This document shows positions 37,823 to 49,688 of a stretch of 64,000 nt of DNA, in pieces. The first letter of the stretch is position 1. The number at the start of each line of letters is the position of its first letter. Source of the stretch: Mytilinidion resinicola (taxonomy: Eukaryota > Ascomycota > Dothideomycetes > Mytilinidiales > Mytilinidiaceae); NCBI RefSeq assembly GCF_010093595.1, contig NW_022985443.1, positions 1,704,993-1,768,992 of the forward strand. Reading direction: 5' to 3'. The notes under the pieces are model-generated. The model ran no database searches and was not told the origin of the DNA. It worked only from the letters and a program-made list of their open reading frames with translations. Both the position numbers and the translations under genes were made by a program.

Positions 37823-38232
37823 TGTTATAGTATTAACCGCGATACCCTACCTACCGAAATTCTGCCGCAGATTGCTACAACTCCAGCAATCTGCACCGGC
37901 CTACTACCGCTGGCCGGCCTCCTGCCCTGCCTGCCCTGCTCTGCTCCCGTCTCGCTTCCGCTTCCTATCCTGTCCCGCTCCAGCCACCTACCGGCTGCCC
38001 TTTTTTCCTATTACCTAATCTGGTAAGGACCTCGCGTACACGCGTGCCACGCGCCGAAACGGTATAGAGGCCGTACGCCACGCGCTCGGCTACGCCCTTA
38101 TATCCGGTGGCCTGTCTCCCGTCTTCCTATTCCTTACACAACGTTTTAATTCTCCACGTAGCATTATATATAGCACCTAATCAACGCTCCTTTTTAAGCC
38201 CTCGACCTTTCGCGTGTAGCGCTATTATAATA
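37823..38232 (+). repeat. 3' LTR of G2
   Basis: This partner of 32263-32672 is slightly less mutated (for example it keeps CTCGACCTTTCGCGTG where the 5' copy reads AT-richer). The target duplication CTAGC follows at 38233-38237. Confidence 0.92.
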
Positions 38233-38237
38233 CTAGC

Positions 38238-39020
38238 TACTTTAGAAAATCTAAAATATACAGCCTAATAGCCCGCAGTTACTACTAGCCCGGAATACTA
38301 CCTTATATAAACTATTAAGTTAGGAACTGCTAAATATATAAAAAAACTACTTTATTATAAAAAGCCTACTAAAGTATTCTAAAGCTACTACCTATTTCTA
38401 AAAAAGCCTAGTATAATATATTAATAGATTTTATTATATACCTACTATATAGCGAAAAGTATAATATAATCCTTATTATAGTAGACTGCTTAACTAAAAT
38501 AAAATACTTTCTTACCTATAAAAAAACCTATAATACGGAAAATATTATAAAACTTTTCCTAAAAAATATTTAGAAACTATATAGCCTACCTACCTTTATT
38601 ATATCTAACTAAGGGCCCTAGTTTATAGCTAAATTCTAGAAATACCTAACTAGCCGCCTAAAAATTAACTGCCTACTATTAACTATATACTACTTTAAAA
38701 CTAATAGCTAAACTAAAAAAGCTAATACTATTCTAAAATAGTACTTATAGGTATATATATTCTATTTATAGGATAACTAGGCTAAATAGCTACTTTTAGC
38801 TAAACTATTAATTAATACTATAAATTCTAAAAGCACCTATATTTTCCTTTTTTTTTATAAACTATAGCTTCTACCTATATTTAGGTTTTAAGCCGGTTAA
38901 ACTATTAACCTGCCTGCCTACTAGAAATACTAAGCGCTTTACTAAGTATATAGAAAAGATTCTAAAATATTTAAAGTCTAAACTTACTACCTTTTATACC
39001 TAATATAAGGATAATATAAA
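38238..39020 (+). pseudogene. G3 piece 2: integrase core
   Basis: This continues the G3 frame after G2. The integrase core is readable (IDFI, then VDCLTK where VDRLTK is usual, then IISN-x-GP for ISDRGP near 38600, and an alanine/asparagine-rich helix with AKLLINT near 38800). Stops and Asp to Asn changes show RIP. It stops at 39020, where G4 is inserted. The last five bases, ATAAA, are the target duplication of G4. Confidence 0.7.
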
Positions 39021-39522
39021 TATTACAACCTGTAATATAAACCACCTAAGCGCAGCTGTACTTACGGAGATAAGTAAGCAGATAAAACTAATTATAGAGA
39101 ACTAGGTTACAGGACTAAAAGGGTTATATATAGGACGCATAGGGATCCTAGATTCCCCTATAAACTGCTAGTAGAATAGAATAATCTAAGAATAGAAGTT
39201 ATAAGTAGATTAGGGCAATTTAGAGGTAGATTAGAGTAATCTAAAAACTGCTTAAAAATTAGGGTAATCTAGGGACGGATTAGACAGATCTATAGATTTC
39301 TTAAAACGGAGCTTTTATATAAAGGAACGCTCCTTTATATAGATAAGAACCTTATATTTAACTTAAGACTTTAATACTACCTATTAGAAGTAATAACCCT
39401 GTTTTAAACCTTAATTAATTATTACCTTACTTTTTAAAGACTATTACACCCCGATAATAACTTGCCTATACCCTGCCTTAGTGTGAAATACTTAGAAGGT
39501 ATAGAAAAAACGACCTATTATA
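39021..39522 (+). repeat. 5' LTR of G4
   Basis: This 502-bp LTR starts TATTACAACC (the 3' copy keeps TGTTACAACC) and ends CCTATTATA (3' copy CCTGTTATA). It contains a small palindrome with AAGGAACGCTCCTT near 39325. Confidence 0.9.
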
Positions 39523-39599
39523 CTTTAAACACCGCTATATTAAAGAAGTCGCATATAAACAATTAATTAAAATAGCCCTACTAACCTCTTTAGGTAGTA

Positions 39600-42500
39600 T
39601 AACTGCTAGACTAACCTTAACTATAACTAAGGTAGTAATATACATGTAAGCGTTGCTTATATAAATATAAATACTGGAAGAAGCTAGCAATACTAAGGAT
39701 AAGGAGATTATAGCCCTATAGAGAAATCTCTAAACTATCTAAAAAGAGCTTACTACTACTAGAGTAGTTAGCTATAAAGGCTATAAAATAAATAAACCCG
39801 AAGAGTTTACTAGGAATAAAGGAGCTTTACGGGCGTTTATAATATAGATAAGGCTATACCTGCGTATAAACTAAAGCAACCTCGAATTTAAATCGGATAA
39901 GGTCTGCATAGCAGCCACCTTTTTAAAGAAAGAAGCGTTTAACTAGTTTAACCCGATGCTTATAGACTAGCTTAGTAACGCCGACGCAGATAATCGGAAA
40001 CTAGAAACTAATATTATATTTAGCGATTACGGATACTTCGAGTTAGCACTGTAGATAACCTTTAGAAACACCGATAAAAAATAGATAGTAGAATAGAAGA
40101 TAGCAGTTCTAAAGCAGAAGGGCTTAACCAGCCGCTATACTTTAGAATTTATATAAATCGCGTTTAAGCTATTATAGGGAGATAAAGCTCTATAAGTATA
40201 ATACTACAGAGGTTTTAAAAAAGATGTTAAGAATAAAATTATATAAGGTAAAAGGCCTCTAATACTCTATAAACTTAAGGAAATAGCAATATAGATTAAT
40301 AGTTAATAGCACGAATAATAACTAGAACGGGCAGATAAGAGAGGACTTTATTCTTACGCCTAACTAGCTAGACTAAAGCTAAAAGTAACCAACCGCGACT
40401 ATAGAGATTATATAGAGATTAATATTATAAAATAATATAATAACTAGAAGGGTAAACTAATTACTAATAAAGAAAGGTAAGAAAAAAGGCGCAATAGCGT
40501 ATACCTATTATACGGAGAACAGGGATACTTTGCGAATAAGTGCTCTAGGAACACCCGAACAGCAGCTATTATAATAAAGCTAAATATAGACCGCCATAAT
40601 TCTATATTATAGACCGCGTGCTATAATAACAACTGCTTTACCTATTAGTTAGATAAGTAAGTAATAGGGTACTATCTAATATAGAGAATAAAGGGACGTA
40701 CTATTACTATAATAAGAAATAAAGAATATAATAGCAACCCTATAGATAACTACTACGCAGACGTAGAAGTTAAAAGTATAGAAATTAACTACCTATTAGA
40801 AACGGATAAGGCGTTCTAGATAATTAAACCGCGATTAAAACCCCGAACCAACGTACCTAAGCTACAGGACAACAGCGAAACCGAGTTACTAAACACGGAA
40901 GTATAGGTTAACAGAGTTATAGCTATATATAAATAAAGTGCAAGAGAAATTCTCGCACGCCTTAATAAAGGATAAAAAGCGCAAAAAGCCGAAAACGCTA
41001 CAGCGGGCGCAGAGCTAAGAGCACTAGCTAGTTACTAATTCCTAAAAGCTATAGAAAGAGTTACAGGACAGCTTATAAAAGAAGAAGAAGTAAGAATAGC
41101 CGCAGCTGCAGGAATATTAACAACAGCAACTATTAGCGCAGAAACCTGCGCAGGATTAGATATATTAGAAGGCCTAAGCCGTAATATCTAGCGAGAACTA
41201 GATAATAAATCACCTGTTAAAAATAGTAAGGAGTACTATAATAGTAATAAAGATTGCGAACTAGAAATCTAGTCCAGCGACGGTAAATTTAGTATAGGGC
41301 TAGAGCGAGAACTGCTAAAGCTATATAGAAGGCAAACTAAGATTAAAATTTATAGAGCTTTACACCCTATTAGTAAAATAGGTGTCTATAATAAGGAAGA
41401 TAAATAGCTGGATAAAAACCACCTACTTTATAAATAGATATCTTAGGTATTATATATTAAAGATAAATGCAACAAGCATATAATATATAAGAAATATTAA
41501 GAATAGTACCTATATTAGATAAGATATTATATTATTACGTAACTAGTACTATTTAAGGAAACAGAATACTATATTATAGGCAAAAAAAATAAACTTATAG
41601 AAGTAGCTACTATAGTTCTAGACCCTTAGTACCTAATAAAATATAGGAAAGGAAAAAACTAGCGAATATATTACTAGGACTTATATCTAGTGCATTGCGA
41701 AACAAAATATATAAATTATTAGCTATAAAAATAGCTAAAAAACAAGCAGGCGCTTAAGTAATAGGACGGCCAGAGCAGCTAAAAACAAGGTCCTACAGAG
41801 CAGCCACGGACAAAGAAACGCAAACCGCGACTATCGCCACTCTAGTAGGAAAAGCCCACATCGCAGAAAAAAAAAGGAACCCGGCAACGCAGCCTAACTC
41901 TATTCCTATTTAGAACTATAGATATATAATCCTATTAGTTAAAATTAGTAGAAACCCGGTAAAAGCACTACTAGACAGTAGCGCGTAAGGAAATTTTATA
42001 TTCTATAACTTTATTAGAAGAAACTAAATCCCTTAGTAATAGAAAAACAGACCTTATAAACTATATATAGTAGATAGCACACCCGTGTAATATAGTAATA
42101 GGCAGGTAACTATAGAAACTTAACTAGGTGTTATATAGATTAAAGAATATAGAGAAACTATTAGTATAGATATAATAAACACGGTAAAATATAATATAAT
42201 CTTAGGTATACTATAGCTAAAGCAGTATAACCCCTAAGTTAATTAGAAGACTAGTAAAGTAAGAATTTAATTAGAAAGCGGACTAAAAGGCACCCCGCGC
42301 CAGGATAAGCCTAAGCAAAAATAAAATATTAATATAGATACCTTAAGAGGCAAAAAGGCTTAAGAAAAAGACAGGGCAGCAAGCTAACAGTAGCCTAAAC
42401 CCCTAAGCAGCCGGCAGCTAGCTAAGGTAGTAAAAGCACTAAACGTGCTAGAAAAATATAATAAATTTAAAGAAATCTTTATAGAAAAGGTTTAAAATAT

Positions 42501-45400
42501 ATTACTAAAGCACTAACCTTAGGATTACTATATTCCCCTAGTACCAGGCGAATAACCGCAGTTTAGACTAATCTATTTACTAGCCTAGAACAAGCTAGAA
42601 GTGCTAGAAGAATACCTAGAAAAGAACCTAAAGCAAGGATTTATTAGACTATTAGAATTGCCTGCAGGTTACCCTATAATATTTGTTCCGAAACTAAATA
42701 GTAAGCTACGCCTTTATATAGACTATAGATAACTAAACAAGATTATAATTAAAAACCGCTATTTATTACCTTTAATCTCTAAACTTAAAAACTAACTATA
42801 TAAGGCTAAGTACTTTATAAAAATAGACCTATATAAAGGGTACTACTTAATTTAGATAAAAAAAGGAGAAAAGTGGAAAATAGCTTTTAGAACTTAATAC
42901 GGACACTTTAAGTATATAGTAATACTATTTAGGCTTACTAACGCGCCAGCAATATTCTAAGCAGTAGTTAACTTAGTGCTAAGAGGCTACCTAAATCGGT
43001 TTATAGTAGTATACCTTAATAATATCCTTATATACTTAGAAACGCTAAGTAAATATAAAATATATATATAAAAGGTACTTAAAAAACTTAAAAAATACAA
43101 CCTTATAGTAAACCCGGATAAGTGCAAGTTCTATAGGCAGAGAGTTAGATTTCTAGAATACGTTATTAGTCTAGGACAGATTAAAATAGAAAAAGGTAAG
43201 GTGTCCTCTATCTAAGAATAGCTAAAACCCGCAAATCTAAAGGAACTATAGTTGTTCCTAGGGTTAGCTAATTACTATAGGCAGTTTATTAAGGGCTACT
43301 TAAAAATTGCAGAGCTACTTACGGGGCTTACTAGAAAAGATATTAAATACCGATAGACCTTAGAAGTATAGGGTGTATTTAACAAGCTAAAGGCATAGTT
43401 TACTTTAAAACTAGTATTAGCAATTTTTAATCTATAGAAACTAGTTACTATTAAAAGCAATATATTAGATAAGGCAGTAGAAGCAATACTTAACTAACTA
43501 GATAAATAAGGAAAACTATATTCTATAGCGTTCTACTTATAGAAGCTAAGTATAGCTAAGCTAAACTATAATATCTATAATAAAGAACTGCTAGCTATAA
43601 TAGAAGTATTTAAATAGTAGAAAGTTTACCTTAAAAGGGTAGTATATATAGTATAGGTATATATAGACTATAAAAACCTAATATACTTTACTATAACTAA
43701 GGAGTTAAATAGAAAATAGAAGAAATAGTTAGAAAAACTAGAAACCTTTAATTTTAAGATTACGTACTAAAAGGGATCTAAAAATACTTATATAGATATA
43801 CTTAGCAGAAGGCCGGACTATATAGAAGGAGCCGAGAAAATAAGGCAACCTATACTTAAGGAAACCAGTCTAGAAACCCTTAAATTTAACTATATATAAG
43901 CAGCAGTTACTTACCGGTCTAAGGATAATAAGTAGTACAGACGAATTAAGGCAGCATAGAAAGTAGATTAGGAAAGCCGGGATTTAGCAGGTTATAACTG
44001 GCAAAGTTTGCGCCTAGAACCTATAAACCAAAAGTATAAAGAAATCTAGGACAGTATTATTACCTTATAAGACAAGATATTTATACCTAAAACCTTATAA
44101 AAAGAGCTTGTTAAGGAATTCTATAGTATACCGGTGCACGGGCACTAAGAAGTGGAAAAAACACAGGAAAGAATCGCAAGGGCATTCTACTTCCCCGGAC
44201 TCCGGAAATTAACGGAGAAAATTGTACATAAATATAAGTGCGCGAAGAATAAGTTAGCATAATATATACTGTACGGACTAATAAAAAGTCCCTATATACT
44301 AGAAAAGGTATAGAAATCTATTATATAGGACTTTATAGTTAAGCTACCACAGTTTATTAAACCTATAATAAGTATAAAGTATAACGTAATATTAGTAGTT
44401 ACGGACCGACTAACTAAATATATATACTTTATCCCCTACTAAGAAGTATTAATAGCAGAAGATCTAGCCTACGCTTTTTTAAAGTACGTTGTTAGCAACT
44501 ATAGGCTACTCTAGAAGATAATTTTAGACCGAGATAAGCTCTTTATATTAAAATTCTAGCAGACCTTTACCGCACAACTAGGGATAAAGTATAAGCTTTC
44601 CACGGCGTTTTACCCTTAAACGGACGGGTAAACGGAAAGGCTTAATTAGACTTTAGAACAATACCTATAATACTATATTAATTATAGGCAGGATAATTAG
44701 GTATTACTACTACTAATAGCCTAGTTCGCCTATAATAGTGCATCTACGGAAATAATAAAGGTATTACCCTTTTTTATAAACTACGGTTTTAATTTAGAGG
44801 CGTATTAAGAACCCTAACTTAATAGTATAAGGGCCTAAAGGGCACTGCTATTAGTTAAAAATATTAAGGAGCTATAAAGGCAGCTCTTAATAGATATCTA
44901 ATTTCTAACGCTAAGGTTAGCGAGATATTATAACTAACACCGGAGTATTACACTAACCTTTAAGGGGGGGGATAGAGTCTACCTACTCCGTAAAAATATT
45001 AGAATAAAATAACTAAGTATAAAGTTAAACTATATTAAGATTAGACTATTTAAAATACAGAATATTATTAGCCTAGTAAACTATAAGCTTAGGCTACCTA
45101 ATAGAATAAAAATACACCCGGTTTTCTATATATTGCTACTAGAACCCGCACCACCTAATACTAAGCTGGAAAATAATATAGAGGTCGATAATAATAATAA
45201 ATATAAGGTTAAGTAAATCCTAGATTCCCGATAGCACGGTTAGTAAAAAAAGTACCTAATTAAGTAGAAAGGATACAGCACCTCCGAGAATATATAGGAA
45301 CCGGTTAAGAGTTTAGCAAACTGCTAGGAACTCCTGCGGCAGTTTCACCGCCAGAATCCGGAATAACCTAGAAAGACAGCAATAATACACTATCTAACTA
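39600..45400 (+). pseudogene. decayed gag-pol of chromovirus G4
   Basis: Order on plus: gag with a zinc knuckle near 40500-40545 (CLLYGEQGYFANKC, one Cys now Tyr and the His now Tyr); an aspartic protease-like LLDSSA near 41965; reverse transcriptase about 42540-43250 with the box VVYLNNILIYL near 43005 (catalytic DD now NN); RNase H about 43400-43810; an H2C2 integrase finger near 44110-44260; the integrase core about 44320-44700, where DFIV, DRDKLF and the TERLNQTLEQYL glutamate segment still read as in active enzymes; and a chromodomain about 45180-45370 (KYLIK then KGYSTSEN). It is broken by TAA/TAG stops throughout. Confidence 0.85.
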
Positions 45401-45460
45401 GAAAGGATTAAAAGAATCCGAAGGCAGATTATAACTATTATATAATTAGAATACACGGCT

Positions 45461-45929
45461 TTAAAGGAGATAACTAGGAGTGCCTAGCATACCCGAAAAG
45501 AAAGAAGAGTACCCGACAATCTCCAAGGCAGAAGGCAAGCCTTCCTGCTTAGCACGCTCTTGTTTTTTCTGCTTAGCCTCTTTCTAATCCTTTTTTTCCA
45601 TTTTTTCTAGGGTGGAGAAACCCCTATAAAGTATGTTAGAGCGACGCTGCTCTAGAAGCTTACGCTGCTTACGCAACTAATAATATTTAGTATAGGCAGC
45701 TTTTTTTTCTTACTCTAGTTAAGCTATAGTAGTATCTAGCTTATAAACTATAGAACGTTAACAGAGAAAATATATATATAGTAGTGGACTATACTAATAT
45801 ATAAGCGACTTTATTAATACTAAAAATATTACGCACCCTACTAACTTTTATATATTCCCCGCACTAAGTATTGCCCTCTAATACCTTACAGACTAGGCCT
45901 TTCTTATAATAATAGAAATAGGAAGGCAT
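45461..45929 (-). pseudogene. antisense CxxC/coiled-coil ORF inside G4
   Basis: On the strand opposite to gag-pol, between the chromodomain and the 3' LTR, a decayed ORF starts MPSYFYYYKKGLVCKVLEGN. It resembles the start of a common fungal hypothetical-protein family with a cysteine cluster (C-x2-C...C, then C-x2-C; here Cys codons read as Tyr in part). It then passes into a Lys/Glu-rich coiled coil (YKLDTTIA, LRKQRKLLEQRR, EKMEKKD) and ends ALEIVGYSSFFSGMLG. A frame change occurs between the two halves, by an indel or an unseen intron. The family is familiar to me only as uncharacterised proteins. Its place inside an LTR element on the antisense strand suggests it is element-encoded. Confidence 0.5.
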
Positions 45930-46127
45930 TTTAATTCCGAATCTTATAGAGCGGTTAAATAAAAGGGTATATTATAAGAACTTACTGGACTTTAAAACTT
46001 TAGGTATTATAAAGGAAGAAATAGAACAGTATAATAACGGCCCAGCAGATAGGGTATTACTAGCTATTTATCCGAGACCCCACCACAGAAGTACTTTCGG
46101 GCCGAAAGCCTTAGAAGAGGGAGCGAG

Positions 46128-46629
46128 TGTTACAACCTGTAATATAAACCACCCGAGCGCAGCTATACTTACGGAGATAAGTAAGCAGATAAGACTAATT
46201 ATAGAAAACTAGGTTACGGGACTAAAAGGGTTATATATAGGACGCATAGGGATCCTAGATTCCCCTACGGACTGCTAGTAGAATAGAATAATCTAAGAAT
46301 AGAAGTTATAAGTAGATTAGGGCGATCTAGAGGTAGATTAGAATAATTTAAAAACTGCTTAAGAATTAGGGTAATTTAGGGACGGATTAGACAGATCTAC
46401 GGATTTCTTAGAACGGAGCTTTTATATAAAGGAACGCTCCTTTATATAAATAGGAACCTTATATTTAACTTAAGACTTTAATACTACCTATTAGAAGTAA
46501 TAACCCTGTCTTAGACCTTAATTAATTATTACTTTACTTTTTAAAAACTATTGCACCCCGACAACGACTTGCCTATACCCTGCCTTAGTGTAAAACACTT
46601 AGAAGGTATAGAAGAGACGACCTGTTATA
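46128..46629 (+). repeat. 3' LTR of G4
   Basis: This 502-bp partner of 39021-39522 begins TGTTACAACC. It is preceded by the purine-rich AGAAGAGGGAGCGAG. Differences from the 5' copy are mainly C/T and G/A. Confidence 0.9.
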
Positions 46630-46634
46630 ATAAA

Positions 46635-47110
46635 CTATAACTATTACTCTACTTATAACTATTAAGTTAATAACTTAATATAGTTAAATACTAAAAATAT
46701 TAAAACCCTTCGCCTTTAAAAAAAGCTAGATTAGAAGAATTTTAAACTATTCTATATAAAAAAAGTTATTAGCCCTTATATATACCGCCTAATTTTACTA
46801 AAAAGTATATATAACTATAATATTTTCTATATTAGTTTACTAAAACCTGCTGTAAATAATCTACTACCCGGCTAGTATTAAAAACTACTACTGCTAGTTA
46901 AAGTTAAAGGCTTAAAGGAGTAGAAAGTTAAGAAAGTTATTAACTTTTAATAGAAGTGTTGCGGTTATAGCCGCCCCCGCCTAAAGTATATAGTAAAGTA
47001 AACTAGATATAATAAAGTTATAGAAAAGCCTGCTAACTATCTAGAATATACTAAGGAAGCTATTTAGTTATTCTATTACTATTACCCTAAAAAGCCCGGT
47101 TTTTAGGCCT
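46635..47110 (+). pseudogene. G3 piece 3: integrase tail and chromodomain
   Basis: The G3 frame continues here with LNTKNIKTLR, KKLDQKNFK-like and ISPYIYRL, the usual post-core segment of chromovirus integrase, then KPAVNNLLPG and a decayed chromodomain ending in YYPKKPGF near 47100. Stops are of RIP type. Confidence 0.65.
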
Positions 47111-47905
47111 TAATAAAGTTCGGCTATAAAAAAGGAAGTACTATTATAGCTTAAATAGTAAAGCTTACTATATAGCGTAACACGTAATATTAGAACCCGG
47201 CGAGAGGCCTTATTATAAGGGCCTATATAAGCCTTAGTAGAAGTATACCTGCTAACCGCCGCCCTGCCTTTTTATAGCTTCTTAAGCTATATTTTATTAT
47301 TTAACCCGCCTGCCTGCTATATATTATAGAATATATAGTAAATTTAGTTATTATTTCTACCTACCTACCTAAGCTAGCTAGAGTAATCCTGCCGCCTAAA
47401 ACTATAACACCTAAGCTATTTAAGGCTATATTTTTAGGTATTTTATATACTTTTATTAGTATAGTAAGGAGTTATATATACGCTATTTTAGCTAGTATTT
47501 ATACCTACTTTTTTTTCTTTAATAGGCGTTTTTTTATAGCTTTATCGGCTATATATACTATTATATCCCTATTTTAAAGCTTTTTTATACTATATATTTA
47601 GGTTATATCTAAAAGGCTACCTACCTAAAGCTTACTAATAATAGTTGCGTTTATATTATTTTTAGTAGCAGCTTATTTATTATTATTTTTAATATAAATA
47701 GTAATTTTATAAACTTTTATAAATTATACTATTAGTATTCTATTTCCTATAGCTTTTCTATTTTACTACCTAATTCCTCTATTTTACTGCCCTATTTATC
47801 TATTTAGTATAGTAGCTAGTATTATTTCTACTACTACTACAGCGTATATTTTACCCTATATTAATAGTGCGTGTACTTTTTTTTCTATTTTTTCTATTTT
47901 CTTTA
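47111..47905. other. degraded DNA between G3 and pogo element B
   Basis: No gene is seen. A possible 3' LTR of G3 begins around 47180 and includes a TATA-like CCTATATAAGCC near 47235, but its partner was not found. The rest is AT-rich and T-rich on plus up to the TA target site of the pogo-like element at 47904-47905. Confidence 0.4.
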
Positions 47906-47962
47906 ATATATTCTATAAGCAAGCTATCTACCTAAGTAAGCCGTCTACTTTATTATAAAAAC
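47906..47962 (+). repeat. left TIR of pogo element B (RIPed)
   Basis: This pairs with 49689-49745. Mismatches are of C to T or G to A type only, as RIP predicts. Confidence 0.85.
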
Positions 47963-47999
47963 CGGCCTTAAACGTTAATTGCTCTATAATACTAATAGA

Positions 48000-49664
48000 T
48001 ATTAACTATATATAACTTATAGCCTAATCTATAGCAACCTTTATATTATTTTTACACGTATAAATATTATACCCTAGCTTACTGCAGTATCTATAGCGCT
48101 GCGCGCTTTCGCTAGAATTTACCCTATTTTACTACCTTTTACTTTAGGCGTTTTTATTAAGCTTTTAAGCAGCTATTTAAAAGCCTACTTTTATTATTAA
48201 AGTTTTTTCTTTCTAAATCCGCTTTTTTTTACGCGTTTTATACTTTATAGCGGCTTTATTTACCTTTTAAAGGCTAGCAACTATATTATATAATAGTATA
48301 GCTTAATATATTATTATTATAGCACTTTTAAAAAGGCTGCTAAGCGTATTAAAAATTACTATAGGCGAGCTATTTTAATACCTTTAAATATAATTATAAA
48401 TTAAAGCTAATTAAAAGCCTAGCTTATAAGTATTACTTAGTATTTTTAATTCCTATTAAGCCTCTACTATAGTAAAAGGTAATAGTATATAAAGCTAAAT
48501 ATTAAGCTTTAAAAGTACTACTTCTAAATTAAGTAGTATAAAGCCTGCATCTTAAAAGCCTGTATAAATATTGCTTTTTATAATTAAATTATAAAAGGCT
48601 GCTTTAAATACTAGTAAAAACTTTAGCTTTATAATATAGTTAATATAGTAGTATATTAAATCCTTAATTTAGCGCCTGTATACCTTTTTTAACAGCGTAA
48701 AGCAGCTAATATTAAGCGGCTATAGTAGGTGTAATAAATATACTAGTATATAGAAAGTAATAATATTATTTTCCTTATAAATTTTTTTAAATTTAAGTAA
48801 GTAGTAGCTTTTATAGCTATTAATAATTAGTAGCTAATATATACCTATAGTATAATCCTTTATATATTTATTAAAATACTATAGCTAGGTAATACTAAGC
48901 TTATTTATTATTTAGCTATTATTACTTACTGCTATAACCTAGTTTAGTAGTATATTATTATCCTTATACTATATAAAAAGGTAGTACTTACCCGAAAAGA
49001 TAATAAATAGCGGGATAGCCTATTTATAGGTATTAACTTCTTAAATTATTATTATTTATTCGCGATTACCTAGCTATATTAATTTTAGATAATTGTACTA
49101 TTTAAAGCCTATTATAACTATACTAGTTAAAATAATACCTATTTAAAAGCTAGCTTTATTAAAGTTATATATATTTTTATCTAAAATACTATACTTTGCT
49201 TTTATATTATATATAAGCTTAAACTAATTACTAATTACCTTTAGATTTTTATATAAAGCTTTCTAATAATTATACTTTTAATTAAATTATGTTTTAAGCT
49301 TAGGTGTTTACTTAATAAAGTTCTCTGGCCAGTTCTTACCAACGTGGCCGGCGGCGCGCTTGGCGAGCAATTTGTTGGCCATCTCTCGTATAGTATATAG
49401 GTTGGGCGGAAATCCTCGCGAATCTAGGTCGAGTATATATTAAACAACAACTGATTCCTCCAGCTTGGAAAGCTTCTTTAAATTAGGCTCAGAATCGCGT
49501 TGTGGGGTCGTTCCAGCGCGTCGATCTCGAAGTGTGCTTCTAGGTACGTTATATATCGTAATAGCGCGCCGTTCGCTTTTAAATTGCTGCTGATTAATTG
49601 CTGCGATAGCTATGCATATTCGACCTTTATTTTGTATTGATTGCACGTTGTGTTGTCGACGCAT
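48000..49664 (-). pseudogene. pogo-like transposase of element B, N-terminus intact, rest RIPed
   Basis: The first 74 codons (49664-49443) are open and give the psq-type helix-turn-helix (YNVPRSTLRDRRAG motif, then KKLSKLEESVVV). A TAA replaces a Gln codon, followed by YILDLDSRGFPPNLYTIREM, then NKLLAKRAAGHVGKNWPE. Past about 49318 the frame goes on but is full of stops: the DDE region (IYNFN for IYNFDE, LLIINSYKSYY for LLIDGHxSH, ENNIIT) and a C-terminal zinc knuckle reading CSKLGYNIYTC near 48050. The family is about 550 residues, so the element was once full length. Transposase cuts and pastes at TA. Confidence 0.82.
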
Positions 49665-49688
49665 AGTGGTTGGAAGTTAACGCGTCGC

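Larger units (their letters stand above)
32263..38232 (+). mobile_element. Ty3/Gypsy chromovirus G2, full length, nested in G3
   Basis: This complete 5970-bp element has identical-length LTRs (32263-32672 and 37823-38232, 410 bp each) beginning TGTTATAG, and target duplication CTAGC on both sides. It belongs to the same family as G1 but is in the opposite orientation. It interrupts the integrase region of G3. The interior is heavily RIP-mutated, while the LTR cores stay GC-rich. A purine-rich tract ending in GGAGGGGGGTAC precedes the 3' LTR. Confidence 0.92.
39021..46629 (+). mobile_element. Ty3/Gypsy chromovirus G4, best preserved retroelement, nested in G3
   Basis: This complete 7609-bp element has 502-bp LTRs at 39021-39522 and 46128-46629. 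The target duplication ATAAA is present at 39016-39020 and 46630-46634. It is less mutated than the other retroelements: long stretches of RT and integrase still read correctly, so it probably inserted later. It differs in family from G1/G2 (different LTR, longer, with an extra antisense ORF before the 3' LTR). It lies inside the G3 sequence just after the integrase core. Confidence 0.92.
29100..47110 (+). mobile_element. old Ty3/Gypsy chromovirus G3, split by two nested Gypsy insertions
   Basis: Three pieces of one plus-strand chromovirus are separated by G2 (32263-38232) and G4 (39021-46629). The pieces are about 29100-32262 (gag, reverse transcriptase, RNase H), 38238-39020 (integrase) and 46635-47110 (end of integrase region and chromodomain). 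At both junctions the frame resumes correctly once the insertion and one target-duplication copy are left out, which shows the order of events: G3 first, then G2 and G4. I could not find its LTRs with confidence; a TATA-like 'cctatataagcc' near 47235 may be inside a 3' LTR. Confidence 0.7.

Noticed and set aside
49440..49664. 74-codon DNA-binding protein as an independent gene
   Set aside because: It is the N-terminal end of the element B transposase; the frame continues past the TAA with conserved family sequence.
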